In this document: in pieces, positions 1 to 8,517 of the stretch
Numbering within the stretch: position 1 is the stretch's first letter
Layout: each line of letters starts with the position of its first letter
From: Sulfuricurvum sp. PC08-66
GTDB taxonomy: Bacteria; Campylobacterota; Campylobacteria; Campylobacterales; Sulfurimonadaceae
Reading direction: 5' to 3'
Assembly: GCA_000830255.1 (NCBI GenBank)
Contig: JQIT01000005.1
Location: forward strand, 1-64,000
Length of the DNA stretch: 64,000 bases
The notes under the pieces: model-generated
What the model was told of the DNA's origin: nothing
Seen by the model: only the letters and a program-made list of their open reading frames with translations
The model's database searches: none
Translations under genes and position numbers: made by a program

Positions 1-190
1 GGTCGCTGCCGCGCTTTGAGAATTTCTTCTTTTTTATTCCCTTGCTCCTCTTCTACTTGACTTGAAACTCTAATTTTATTTCTCTTTTTATTATTCTACT
101 AATGTATTTCACAATATCTACACAATACATACTTATACTCTATTTCAGAGTGATTTTACGCATGCTTTTGAATTAAAGAAAGAGCCTCTT

Positions 191-247
191 TTGTACATTT
201 TTTAATCTAAAAGTGCTAAAATGGAACTCAATTTTTAAAAAGGATTA
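191..247 (+). promoter_or_regulatory. Putative promoter and ribosome binding site of the DUF302-like pair
   Basis: A TTGTAC element lies at 191-196 and a -10-like CTAAAAT around 216-222. An AAAGGA Shine-Dalgarno sequence just precedes the ATG at 251. The spacer is about 19-20 bases, longer than ideal, so the -35 assignment is weak. The preceding 190 bases are AT-rich and I see no convincing gene in them. Confidence 0.35.
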
Positions 248-250
248 GGT

Positions 251-1189
251 ATGGTATTGAATTTCAAACGTGCTCTTTTTGCTACGGCAATGACGGCAAC
301 GATTGCGTTTGCACAAGTTGGGGCTACATTGCATGGTCTCAAAGGTGATCAAGAAAAAGCATTTAATGCAATGCTTGATGGTCTTGAAGGAATAGGATTT
401 GTTGTCTCAGATCCTCATGAGCGTATAAATGATGGTTATAAAACAAAGTATGGAACAGATACATTGGATAACCTTGGTTTCTTCAGCACAACTAATGATG
501 CTGCTGTTCGTGAACTGCTCGAAAAACATCCACAGTTAGGTGGATTCAGTCCTTTTAACATGCATATATTCAAATATGCAAAAGAGGATGTAACATGGTT
601 TGGGCACTTGGATCCAAATACAATGGCCGACATCGTTGGGCTTGATGACAAAGCACTTCGTAGTCAGTTCGTTAAATCATTTGAGCCACTTGATGCGTAC
701 GTCAAAGAGACACTTAAACCTACGATGGAAAAGAAAATCGAGTTTACAAAGCTTCCAAGTGACAAATTGATTGAGTTTACTGTTGCTATTGAAGATGGTG
801 TTGAGTTGAGTGATTTTATTGATGAGTTCCAATCAAAATACGAAGAAGCATTTGAAGCGGCACAGTACATTATTGCAGGTTATAAAAACTTCAAAGAGGC
901 GTATAACGACATGGAATTACCTTTTAATTACGATGCATATTGGGTCTACTCTCTTTGCCACTTTGAATTTTCAAACGGTATTTTCAAAGACAGAGCAGAT
1001 GCAGGAATTTTCGCACCATGTTCGATTTATATGTATGTAAAACCAGGTGAAAAAGTACTACACATTGGTATGCCAAAATTGGAAAACTGGATAGCTGTCA
1101 ACGGCATCAAAGATGCGAAAAAAATAAAAGCAATCCGTGATTTAGATGCTGAAGTCATCCAAGTATTTAAAAGCATAGGAGCTAAATAA
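251..1189 (+). CDS. Exported DUF302-like protein (312 aa)
   Basis: The protein begins with a Sec-type signal peptide (hydrophobic residues about 7-22, ending FAQ), so it is probably periplasmic. The rest is soluble, with a long acidic middle section. Around residues 235-285 there is a segment with two cysteines (SLCHFEF and FAPCSIYMYV) followed by a glycine-rich strand, which resembles the DUF302 fold. I assign that superfamily by impression only. A good AAAGGA site supports the ATG start. The next gene starts one base before this stop codon ends (TAATG), so the two are translationally coupled. The function is unknown; DUF302 proteins often accompany redox or envelope-stress genes, but nothing here proves that. 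Confidence 0.7.
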   Translation: MVLNFKRALFATAMTATIAFAQVGATLHGLKGDQEKAFNAMLDGLEGIGFVVSDPHERINDGYKTKYGTDTLDNLGFFSTTNDAAVRELLEKHPQLGGFSPFNMHIFKYAKEDVTWFGHLDPNTMADIVGLDDKALRSQFVKSFEPLDAYVKETLKPTMEKKIEFTKLPSDKLIEFTVAIEDGVELSDFIDEFQSKYEEAFEAAQYIIAGYKNFKEAYNDMELPFNYDAYWVYSLCHFEFSNGIFKDRADAGIFAPCSIYMYVKPGEKVLHIGMPKLENWIAVNGIKDAKKIKAIRDLDAEVIQVFKSIGAK

Positions 1190-2055
1190 TGAAAAATTAT
1201 ATAGCGGTTTTATTAACTGCAGTCCTTCTTTTTTTGACGGGTTGTGCAAGTAAGGCGCCTGTTGTGGCTGATGCACCTGAATTTCTACCAACATACCTAA
1301 ATGCAGGATATCAAACAGCCGAAGAGACAAAAAGTAAACTTGTTGCGGCAGGATTTGAAATTGTTGCAGAGGAAGAGGTGGGTAAAAAAGGTTTAACATC
1401 GATTGTGTTTACTCACGAAAAGCTTAAAGCACTTGCAAATAGACCTAGCAGAGGATTCTTGGCTGGAAATTTGCGCGCATTGGTGAATGAAGAGAAGCAA
1501 GAGGTTAAAATATCTAATCCTTACTACTTCATCAAAGCAAATTTGCAAACTCAATATCAAGTGGGCGATGAGACAGAAGTGATGAATGCGCTCGCAAAAG
1601 CTTTTCCTGTCACAACGCCAAGTGAAGATAAATGGAAATACGAAGGTCTTGCAGATTATCGATTTATGATGGGTATGCCATTTTACCAAGACCAAGTACT
1701 ACTTACAGAAGGTACTTCAGTAGCTCAACTCGTCGAAAATGCAACAGAGAATGCGAAAAAAAATCTCGTGTTTACACTGAAACTTTCTGATAATCGTTTC
1801 TTGTTAGGTGTACGCTTGAGTAAACGAACAGAAAAATTTGCTGAAAAAATCGGTGCTGATAAAGCTGGTATTTTGCCATGGATGATTTTGATAGAAGAGG
1901 CTGATGTGGACGGTAAAAAAGTCGCCAGAGCGTATGCTATGGATGCAAAATATCACATTGCCATTAGCTATCCACTATTAGATTTGGGTGGTTTTGCATC
2001 GATTATGTCGATTCCTGGTGCTATAGACGCTGAGTTGAAAAAATATTTCAAATAA
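1189..2055 (+). CDS. DUF302-like lipoprotein (288 aa)
   Basis: The first 20 residues form a lipoprotein signal peptide with a clear lipobox (LTGC, Cys about residue 19), so the mature protein should be anchored to a membrane and face the periplasm. The body carries no motif I recognise with certainty. Its closing segment (AYAMDAKYHIAISYPLLD) and overall length resemble its upstream neighbour, suggesting the two are divergent paralogues that may form a pair. The start overlaps the upstream stop by one base. A perfect palindromic terminator follows within ten bases of the stop. The gene product itself is certain from its long open frame, signal and context; its role is not. Confidence 0.7.
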   Translation: MKNYIAVLLTAVLLFLTGCASKAPVVADAPEFLPTYLNAGYQTAEETKSKLVAAGFEIVAEEEVGKKGLTSIVFTHEKLKALANRPSRGFLAGNLRALVNEEKQEVKISNPYYFIKANLQTQYQVGDETEVMNALAKAFPVTTPSEDKWKYEGLADYRFMMGMPFYQDQVLLTEGTSVAQLVENATENAKKNLVFTLKLSDNRFLLGVRLSKRTEKFAEKIGADKAGILPWMILIEEADVDGKKVARAYAMDAKYHIAISYPLLDLGGFASIMSIPGAIDAELKKYFK

Positions 2056-2063
2056 GTCAATCT

Positions 2064-2087
2064 TCTCTCCCCTAGGGGAGAGATTTT
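2064..2087. terminator. Bidirectional terminator between convergent operons
   Basis: TCTCTCCCC (2064-2072) and GGGGAGAGA (2075-2083) form a perfect nine-pair stem around TA, followed by TTTT on the plus strand (2084-2087). It sits between the stop of the lipoprotein gene and the stop of the mrp gene on the other strand, so it can serve both. Confidence 0.85.
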
Positions 2088-3127
2088 CAAATGCGTATAT
2101 TCTTCTCTTTTAAAATCTCATCTACTATTTTTCTATAACTCTCTTTTAGCACATCACTTCCCATAGCAATCGCGGGTTTGCCTTCATCGGACGCTTCTCG
2201 GGCATCAATAGTCAATGGAATTTCGCCTAAAAGTTTCAAGCCATATTTTTTTGCTACCAGTGCTCCTCCACCTACTCCAAAAATATCGTAACGCTTAAGT
2301 GTATCTGGCGCAATAAAGTAGCTCATATTTTCCACAATTCCCGCCATAGGTACATGAATATCTTGGTACATGCGAATCGCACGACTTACATCATCTGTGG
2401 CTACCGTTTGAGGTGTTGTGACCATAACTGCCGTAGTGATTGGCAACTCTTCTGCCATGGTAAGTTGAATGTCACCCGTGCCAGGAGGCATATCGATGAC
2501 CATGAAATCTAGATTGCCCCATGCAACGTCTTCCAAAAACTGTATTAAAGCAGAGACTGCAACGGAGCTACGCCAAACAAGTGGAGTATCTTCGGCAGGT
2601 GTTGTAAGTCCCACACTCATGACTTTTATACCAAAATTTTCACTTGGAATGATTTTGTTTTCATCATTCCAACGCATTCTTTCAAGCTCGATACCAAGCA
2701 TTCTGGGCGTATTAGGGCCATAAATATCGGCATCCAACAAACCTACCTTGTACCCTTTTTGTGCCAAACCTACGGCGATATTTACACTTAGGGTGCTTTT
2801 GCCCACGCCACCTTTGCCGCTTGTTACGGCTATGATATTTTTTGCATATGGGGCTCGATTATTAGGCGTAGCTGTGGAGCCATAGTTTATATCTTTGGCT
2901 GGGGCGAGTTTTTGTTGAACATCGATAGTCGAAAAACGGTTCGATAACGTATTTAATATGGCTTGTTTGACACTGAGATAACTTTCGTCACTTACAGTAG
3001 AGAGTACAATTGTCGCTTTTGTTTCATCGATACGTGTGGAATCGACAAGTTTAAGCTCACCAAGTGTACGTGAAAGCCCTGGATAAGGCAAAGCGTCGAG
3101 AAAATTTTTGAGTTCAACATTATTCAT
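2087..3127 (-). CDS. mrp: Mrp/ApbC-family P-loop ATPase, iron-sulfur cluster carrier
   Basis: This cytoplasmic protein (346 aa) has an N-terminal MIP18/DUF59-like domain (about residues 1-75) and a deviant Walker A P-loop typical of the MinD/Mrp group (SGKGGVGKST, Lys 110). It also has the ENMSYF and FGVGGG segments of Mrp proteins. Family members bind and transfer [4Fe-4S] clusters to apoproteins. The usual C-x-x-C between ENMSYF and IFG is absent: the segment reads IAPDTLKRYDIFG. Cluster binding, if it happens, therefore uses other ligands. It is the last gene of a three-gene minus-strand run and overlaps the gene before it by eight bases. A carrier of this type could serve the Fe-S-rich molybdoenzyme encoded nearby. 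Confidence 0.92.
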   Translation of the reverse strand: MNNVELKNFLDALPYPGLSRTLGELKLVDSTRIDETKATIVLSTVSDESYLSVKQAILNTLSNRFSTIDVQQKLAPAKDINYGSTATPNNRAPYAKNIIAVTSGKGGVGKSTLSVNIAVGLAQKGYKVGLLDADIYGPNTPRMLGIELERMRWNDENKIIPSENFGIKVMSVGLTTPAEDTPLVWRSSVAVSALIQFLEDVAWGNLDFMVIDMPPGTGDIQLTMAEELPITTAVMVTTPQTVATDDVSRAIRMYQDIHVPMAGIVENMSYFIAPDTLKRYDIFGVGGGALVAKKYGLKLLGEIPLTIDAREASDEGKPAIAMGSDVLKESYRKIVDEILKEKNIRI

Positions 3128-3488
3128 AAGGGTTACTTTTTTGTTGGCGTTGTAAAAGCAAGAGTGTGCTTGAGTTTTTTTGAATCATGTTATGCAAAAA
3201 AGGAGCTGCAGATGAGTACTCTTTGGCTAGGTGTTGCAGTGTCGAGATGCGCTCTTTTATGAGTTCAGACAGTGCATGAATAAGTTCAAAAAGCTTGCCC
3301 ATTTCGTTTGCTTGGTTGAGTAGATTTTTGATAATAAGTTCACGGCTTTTTAGGGCTATATTTAACCCCAAAGAGTTGCCTATGTTTGCTAGCTCTTGGT
3401 GACTAATATACAACCCTGAATGATAGAGGTTGAGAAAGTGTGCCTCCAAAGAGGCAAATGGACTTTTGTCTTGATGTGTATATTTCAT
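3120..3488 (-). CDS. Conserved hypothetical, helical protein (122 aa)
   Basis: I do not recognise the family. The protein is short, lacks a signal peptide or membrane segment, and is predicted mostly alpha-helical (long runs such as ELIHALSELIKERISTLQHLA). It overlaps the LRV-repeat gene upstream by four bases and the mrp gene downstream by eight, so all three are probably co-translated. A link to Fe-S assembly is conceivable from this context only. The tight overlaps on both sides make it very likely a real gene. Confidence 0.7.
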   Translation of the reverse strand: MKYTHQDKSPFASLEAHFLNLYHSGLYISHQELANIGNSLGLNIALKSRELIIKNLLNQANEMGKLFELIHALSELIKERISTLQHLAKEYSSAAPFLHNMIQKNSSTLLLLQRQQKSNPYE

Positions 3489-4075
3489 GTCATTTTCTCC
3501 AAATGCAATTGCGCTGCTCTTGAGACATCTTGTTGTATGTCTTGGGCGAGTTTTTGCAAAATAGATTTTGTAACACTTGGATTTTCTGCTAATCGAAGAC
3601 GTACCATTTTGTCGTTGTCATCAGCCAAAATTTCAAGATATTTTTGGGGTGTATTGGGGTTGCCTGAGAGACCATCTCGGACAATTTTTTCGTCTGAAAA
3701 GAGTGTACTCAAGACAGATGCAGGTGTAGAGGGATTGGTTGCAACCAAAGCGCGAACAAGATTGACACTATCCTTAGAAAGGTACAAAAGGGTCTCTAAG
3801 GGTGTGTGCGGATTTTTGGCTACTGCCCAACGTGCACCCATGTCGCTTGAGTGTGCGATGGCGTTGAGTAGGGTTACCATGGTTTGGCTGTACTCTTGTG
3901 AGCGTTCATACACAGAGGTACGTAGACTTAGATTCATGGCTACTTGACCGACCACTTTAGGATTGTCTGAGAATTTTTCATAAAGAGCTTGTACGGTATC
4001 GATAGGTAGTGATTTGTCTTGGAGTGCTTCGATGGCATCGAGCGCCTCTTGATTTATGCTATTTTCTTGTGACAT
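3485..4075 (-). CDS. LRV (leucine-rich variant) repeat protein (196 aa)
   Basis: From about residue 70 onward the protein shows at least four repeats of roughly 22-25 residues with the pattern (R/G)xxxxxNPxTPxxxLxxLxxD, for example AKNPHTPLETLLYLSKD, ATNPSTPASVLSTLFSD and SGNPNTPQKYLEILADD. This is the leucine-rich-variant repeat, an alpha/3-10 helical solenoid first described in Azotobacter, where it is preceded by a Cys-rich Fe-S module. No such Cys module is present here. I prefer the ATG at 4075 because a GAAGG sits upstream of it; an in-frame ATG at 4093 has no visible ribosome site. It probably acts as a cytoplasmic scaffold. It is first in a run with the unknown 122-aa gene and mrp. 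Confidence 0.75.
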   Translation of the reverse strand: MSQENSINQEALDAIEALQDKSLPIDTVQALYEKFSDNPKVVGQVAMNLSLRTSVYERSQEYSQTMVTLLNAIAHSSDMGARWAVAKNPHTPLETLLYLSKDSVNLVRALVATNPSTPASVLSTLFSDEKIVRDGLSGNPNTPQKYLEILADDNDKMVRLRLAENPSVTKSILQKLAQDIQQDVSRAAQLHLEKMT

Positions 4076-4296
4076 TGATAATAAAACCTTCATTTTTAAC
4101 TGTTTTGCAATGGTAACAAAAATAGTTTAAAGGCTTCCGTTTGGGCAATTTATAGCGCAAGCAGGTAAGCAAAAATTGAGTTTTAAGCTCAAAATCGAGG
4201 GTGTAACATTTTGTAAAGAGAGTGTGAGAGAAGGGTGTTATAGAGTGTTGTTTAAGCGAGATTAAGAGTACCCCTTGTAAAATAGGGCGTGATGTA

Positions 4297-4346
4297 AACT
4301 AAAGGGTTTATACTTCTAAGAGTTTAGTTGCATAATAAAGAAGGAG
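4297..4346 (+). promoter_or_regulatory. Promoter region of the molybdoenzyme operon with an inverted repeat
   Basis: A -10-like TATACT lies at 4309-4314. It is flanked by AACTAAA (4297-4303) and TTTAGTT (4323-4329), a perfect seven-base inverted repeat whose arms bracket the -10 and the likely start site, as an operator would. AAGGAG at 4341-4346 is the ribosome site for the ATG at 4352. The 258-base gap before it (4094-4351) contains no gene that I can support. Regulator identity is unknown. Confidence 0.4.
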
Positions 4347-4351
4347 TAGTG

Positions 4352-5575
4352 ATGACAAAGTTACTGAAAGTATTTTCACTTGCGGCATTGCTGGCTACGA
4401 ATCTCCTCGCATATGAGAAAGATTCAGTAGACGTAAAGGCATATCCCAAGGGTGATATACTCATTTCTGCCGAAGAAGCTATCAAGCTAATTGGCAAACA
4501 AGGTGTTGTTTTTGTGAGCGGTGATAGTCCTGATAGTTTTAAAAATCAGCACATCCAAGGGTCTGTGGTAATGGAAGCCCACCACATTCACCATTCAGAC
4601 AAAATGGGTCAAATGCATTGTGCCCCTTTGTATCAGTGCATCGAAGAAGCTGAGCACTTCATAGGTAGCAAAGGTATCGATAACGACACTTTGGTTATAG
4701 CCTATGATGATTACCGTGGACCAAATGCGACGGGTGTTTACTCATTTTTCAAAAGCTACGGACATGACAATATCAAAGTGCTTATGGGTGGCTTCAAAGC
4801 TATTAATGAACTAGACCCAGCAAAAGCAGAGTTTGATGCTATCAAAGAGCAAATCAAAAAGCTTGGAGAGCCTATAAAATACGTAGAAAAGATTAAGCGA
4901 TATGAGGCTTATATCGAGAAGGCTAAAGCAGAGAACAACAAAGAAGAAGAAGCCAAAAATCAAGAGCGTCTAACCAAAGAGGTTGCTGCAGCAGCGAAAA
5001 AATATAAAAACCTTGATGAAGCGGTTAAAGCATCAGAGGCAGAAATCGCAGCTTTGGAAAAGAAGCTTACAGAGGTTGAGAGTCGTTTGTTGGTCATAAA
5101 AGGGGATGAAGTTGCTATAGCAAAGCAATATCACATCGATCCTAAAAAAATCAATATGAGTGCAATTGCTTCAAAAGAGGATGTCCTACACGCGGTAAAA
5201 GATATTGCACAAAAGGGCAAAAAATCTGAGTTTATCATTATCGATAGTCGCGGCATGATTGAAATTATCGGTGAAAATAAGCTCGACAATGTTGCACGTG
5301 GTGGGCATATCCCTGGTGCTACATTCTTGGAGTGGAAGCAAATTTCTGATGACGAACGTGGAGTCGCCTTCAAAAAAGCGCAAGAGCTTGCAAAAACTTT
5401 TGAACAATATGGCATTACAAAAGATAAAACAATTTATGCATATTGTCACGTTGGAGCAGGTCGTGGCTCTGAATTGGTTACAGCACTGGAAATTATGGGA
5501 TACAAAAATGCCAAAGTTTACACAGGTAGCTGGGATGAGTGGGGTAATGATATGTCATTGCCAATTAAGCGCTAA
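4352..5575 (+). CDS. Exported double-rhodanese sulfurtransferase with coiled-coil linker
   Basis: A Sec signal peptide (about residues 1-19, ending LLAY) sends this 407-aa protein to the periplasm. Two rhodanese domains are visible. The first (about 30-165) lacks the catalytic cysteine: its active loop reads YDDYRGPNAT. The second (about 265-400) has it, in CHVGAGRGS. Between them is a charged, Lys/Glu-rich coiled coil (about 180-255), which is unusual for the family. Rhodaneses bind or transfer sulfane sulfur as a Cys persulfide. The gene is first in the operon and ends 12 bases before the Tat-exported catalytic subunit, so it may deliver or receive sulfur for that enzyme; this is inference. 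A TTG at 4328 would extend it, but AAGGAG favours the ATG at 4352. Confidence 0.88.
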   Translation: MTKLLKVFSLAALLATNLLAYEKDSVDVKAYPKGDILISAEEAIKLIGKQGVVFVSGDSPDSFKNQHIQGSVVMEAHHIHHSDKMGQMHCAPLYQCIEEAEHFIGSKGIDNDTLVIAYDDYRGPNATGVYSFFKSYGHDNIKVLMGGFKAINELDPAKAEFDAIKEQIKKLGEPIKYVEKIKRYEAYIEKAKAENNKEEEAKNQERLTKEVAAAAKKYKNLDEAVKASEAEIAALEKKLTEVESRLLVIKGDEVAIAKQYHIDPKKINMSAIASKEDVLHAVKDIAQKGKKSEFIIIDSRGMIEIIGENKLDNVARGGHIPGATFLEWKQISDDERGVAFKKAQELAKTFEQYGITKDKTIYAYCHVGAGRGSELVTALEIMGYKNAKVYTGSWDEWGNDMSLPIKR

Positions 5576-5587
5576 GGAGAATAAGGT

Positions 5588-8506
5588 ATGAGTATTAATA
5601 ATCAACGACGCGACTTTTTAAAAGTATCGGGTATGACCGCAGCACTTGTTGCATCGCAAGGAAGCCTTTTTGCCAAAACAGGTGTTCAATCCTATGAAAA
5701 TGGCAAAGAAAACTACGGTAATACAAACTACACAGAGTCGATGTATCGTAATGAATTCTCTTTTACTTACGGTAAAAAAGAGGAGCATGGTTTTGCATAC
5801 CACTGTGTAAACTGTCAAGGTAACTGTGCATGGGAAGTATGGTCACACAACGGTGTCGTGACACGTGAAAACCAATCTGCACGCTATCCTTCTATCAATG
5901 CAAAAATTCCTGATTTTAACCCACGTGGTTGTAATAAAGGTGTTCAGCACTCACAAGTAATGTACGAAAAAGATCGTATTTTGTACCCTATGAAGCGCGT
6001 GGGTGAGCGTGGTGCGGGTAAATGGAAACGTATTAGCTGGGAAGAGGCTGCTGATGAAGTAGCGGCAAAAATCTTTGAGGTACTCTCAGACCCCACTCGT
6101 GGACCCGATAAACTTATGGTGCATGCGGGTACGGGATTGTTAACTGAGGGTCGTCGTGGTGCTCCACTACGTTTCTCGACGCAATTGGGTGCAATTCGTA
6201 TCTATCCATCATCTTATCTTGGGGATATGTTCTCAGGCGCAGCTGTTGCCTATGGTGAAGGTAACGTTGGCTGTACATATGACTTTATGTACAACGTCGA
6301 TACGGCAGTATTTTGGGGCGGTAACCCCTCTGTATCACGTATTCCTGATGCACACTATGTATGGGAAGGCAAATACAACGGTGCAAAAGTTATCGTTATT
6401 ACGCCTGAGTTTAATGCCTCTGCAAAATCTGCGGATTTATGGATCCCTATAAAATCGGGTACAGATAACTTGCTTGCCATGAGCGTTATCAATGTCATCT
6501 TGAACGAAAAAATTTATAAACCAGAGTTTATGAAAGTCTTTACTGACCTTCCGTTCTTGGTAGATATTAAAACGGGCAAAATGATTCGACGTACTGATAT
6601 CGAACACGTCGATCACAAAGACCATCACCTTGCAGAAGAAGAGTTCTATTGTATGAATACCAAAACAGGTAAACCTGCGCGTATGCCTGGAACTGAAGGT
6701 AACAAAGAGCATAAAACACTTCGTCTTAAAGAGTTTGGTATCGAACCAGCACTTGAAGGCTCATGGGCTATCGATACACAACACGGTAAAGTGGAAGTGA
6801 CTACCGTATTTGAACTACTCAAAAAAGAGGCTGCGAAATTCACTCCTGAGGAGACAGCATCTACTACGGGTGTTCACCCAGATACGTGTCGTCAACTAGC
6901 GCGCGACTTGGCACTGCCAAAAGTGGTTGAAGTTACTACTGGTTTTTCACTCAATAAATATTTCAATGGTATTTTGACAATTTGGAATATTTCATCGATT
7001 ATGGGACTTACGGGTCGTATGGGTCCATATGGTGGATTGAATACCGAAAACGAATTTACCCTTTCAGGGTTAGATGCACTTTCGGGCTTTTCAGGCAAGT
7101 ACGCGCCACGTTTTGGTTCGGGATTTGTTGGGGAGTTTATCTTTGGCGACGGTATGAAAACATTTGACAAGTATTTTACTGATGCAGATGTACAACGTGC
7201 ACACGACGGCAAAATGGGCAAAGAGGAGTATATGAAAATTATCAATGAACTCCTTGCCGAAGGTGAAAATGACAAAGCCAATATTGCTCACAAAAACAAG
7301 GGCGGAAAAGGCAATGTCGTCAAGCCTTGGTGGATTCCTGATACTGCTATTATTGTGGCAGACTCAAAATTCAGACGTAACAAAGGTAGCGATTACCGCG
7401 AAGCGTTTATGAAGAAAACGCAATATTTTGCTTATGTTGACTACCGTATGAGTGAGACTGCTATATATGCAGATTTGCTCTTGCCAGCAAAATCACACTA
7501 TGAAGTGTACGACCTAAGAACAAGCCCAGGCTACCACAGATTTACAAACCTTGCGCAACCTATTGCAAATATGAAAGCTATTGGTGAAGCAATGGATGAG
7601 TGGACAATGTTTACTTATTTGGCCAAACGTCTTGAAATGTATGCTAATCGTCCAGAAAATGTCGATAAAGCAAAAATTAAAGATGACAAAAAGTATGCAC
7701 GTCCTGGTTTCCATGATTTGACCATCTTCCACAAAGAGTACATCAATACAGATGATGAATCTCAAGAGGCTGGTGAAGTATTGTTAGGTACAGATAAAAT
7801 GGCAGTACAAGCAGCATTGGAAAAATGTGATCAATACAATCCTTGGACAATCGAAAAAATGTACAAAGCGGGTGGGTTCTTGCTTATCAATGAAAAAGCA
7901 GCGAAATCGTCACCGCTTTATGCAGACAAACCCTATACATCGATGGAAAATCATCTTTACAAATATGAGAGATTGGAGACAGTTTCTGGTCGACAAACTT
8001 TCTATGTTGATCATCCTTTGTGGCTCAAATTGGGTGCTGCAACTAATACAGGACGCAAAGTTATTGCACCTTTGACGGATTCAAAAGGAAGTTATCCCTT
8101 TATGATGATGACGCCACACGCACGCTGGTCGATTCACTCGAATTACAAATCGAGCCGTACGTTGCAACGCTTGCAACGTGGTGTTCCGTACATTCAAGTC
8201 AATCGTACTGCAGCAGAGGTCAAAGGCGTTCAAGATGGCGATACTATTCGCATCTTCAACAGTCTTGGTGAGTTCTATGCTATGGCAAAAGTCTCCTCTT
8301 CTTGTCCTCCAGACGGACTTGTAATGGAGCATGGATGGGAACCTTATATGTATAAATTCAATAAGGGTCATAATGAAGTCGTTCCAACAGCGTTGAATTT
8401 GTTGGAAATGGCTGATGGTTGGGGTCACCTAAAATTCGGTGGTCTTTGGGACGGTAACCAATATGCGTATGATGGTGCTGTTAACTTTGAAAAAGCTAGT
8501 GTGTAA
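5588..8506 (+). CDS. Type II DMSO-reductase-family molybdopterin catalytic (alpha) subunit
   Basis: A Tat signal (R7-R8-D-F-L-K) shows export of the folded enzyme to the periplasm. The N-terminal cluster motif is H72-x3-C76-x3-C80, then C115, the His-ligated pattern of the NarG/SerA/DdhA/EbdA/ClrA/PcrA group. The conserved YLGD (Asp 213) is the likely molybdenum ligand. At 972 residues the length fits these oxidoreductases. They use bis-molybdopterin guanine dinucleotide to reduce or oxidise small substrates such as nitrate, selenate, (per)chlorate, dimethyl sulfide or ethylbenzene. Which substrate applies here cannot be told. The rhodanese gene upstream suggests a sulfur compound, and no chlorite dismutase gene is near. 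Beta and gamma subunits follow directly. Confidence 0.9.
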   Translation: MSINNQRRDFLKVSGMTAALVASQGSLFAKTGVQSYENGKENYGNTNYTESMYRNEFSFTYGKKEEHGFAYHCVNCQGNCAWEVWSHNGVVTRENQSARYPSINAKIPDFNPRGCNKGVQHSQVMYEKDRILYPMKRVGERGAGKWKRISWEEAADEVAAKIFEVLSDPTRGPDKLMVHAGTGLLTEGRRGAPLRFSTQLGAIRIYPSSYLGDMFSGAAVAYGEGNVGCTYDFMYNVDTAVFWGGNPSVSRIPDAHYVWEGKYNGAKVIVITPEFNASAKSADLWIPIKSGTDNLLAMSVINVILNEKIYKPEFMKVFTDLPFLVDIKTGKMIRRTDIEHVDHKDHHLAEEEFYCMNTKTGKPARMPGTEGNKEHKTLRLKEFGIEPALEGSWAIDTQHGKVEVTTVFELLKKEAAKFTPEETASTTGVHPDTCRQLARDLALPKVVEVTTGFSLNKYFNGILTIWNISSIMGLTGRMGPYGGLNTENEFTLSGLDALSGFSGKYAPRFGSGFVGEFIFGDGMKTFDKYFTDADVQRAHDGKMGKEEYMKIINELLAEGENDKANIAHKNKGGKGNVVKPWWIPDTAIIVADSKFRRNKGSDYREAFMKKTQYFAYVDYRMSETAIYADLLLPAKSHYEVYDLRTSPGYHRFTNLAQPIANMKAIGEAMDEWTMFTYLAKRLEMYANRPENVDKAKIKDDKKYARPGFHDLTIFHKEYINTDDESQEAGEVLLGTDKMAVQAALEKCDQYNPWTIEKMYKAGGFLLINEKAAKSSPLYADKPYTSMENHLYKYERLETVSGRQTFYVDHPLWLKLGAATNTGRKVIAPLTDSKGSYPFMMMTPHARWSIHSNYKSSRTLQRLQRGVPYIQVNRTAAEVKGVQDGDTIRIFNSLGEFYAMAKVSSSCPPDGLVMEHGWEPYMYKFNKGHNEVVPTALNLLEMADGWGHLKFGGLWDGNQYAYDGAVNFEKASV

Positions 8507-8517
8507 GGGGTATATGA

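Noticed and set aside
1-90. Short minus-strand open frame running off the left edge
   Set aside because: It could be the start of a gene outside the window, but there is no ATG, GTG or TTG with a ribosome site, so I cannot support it.
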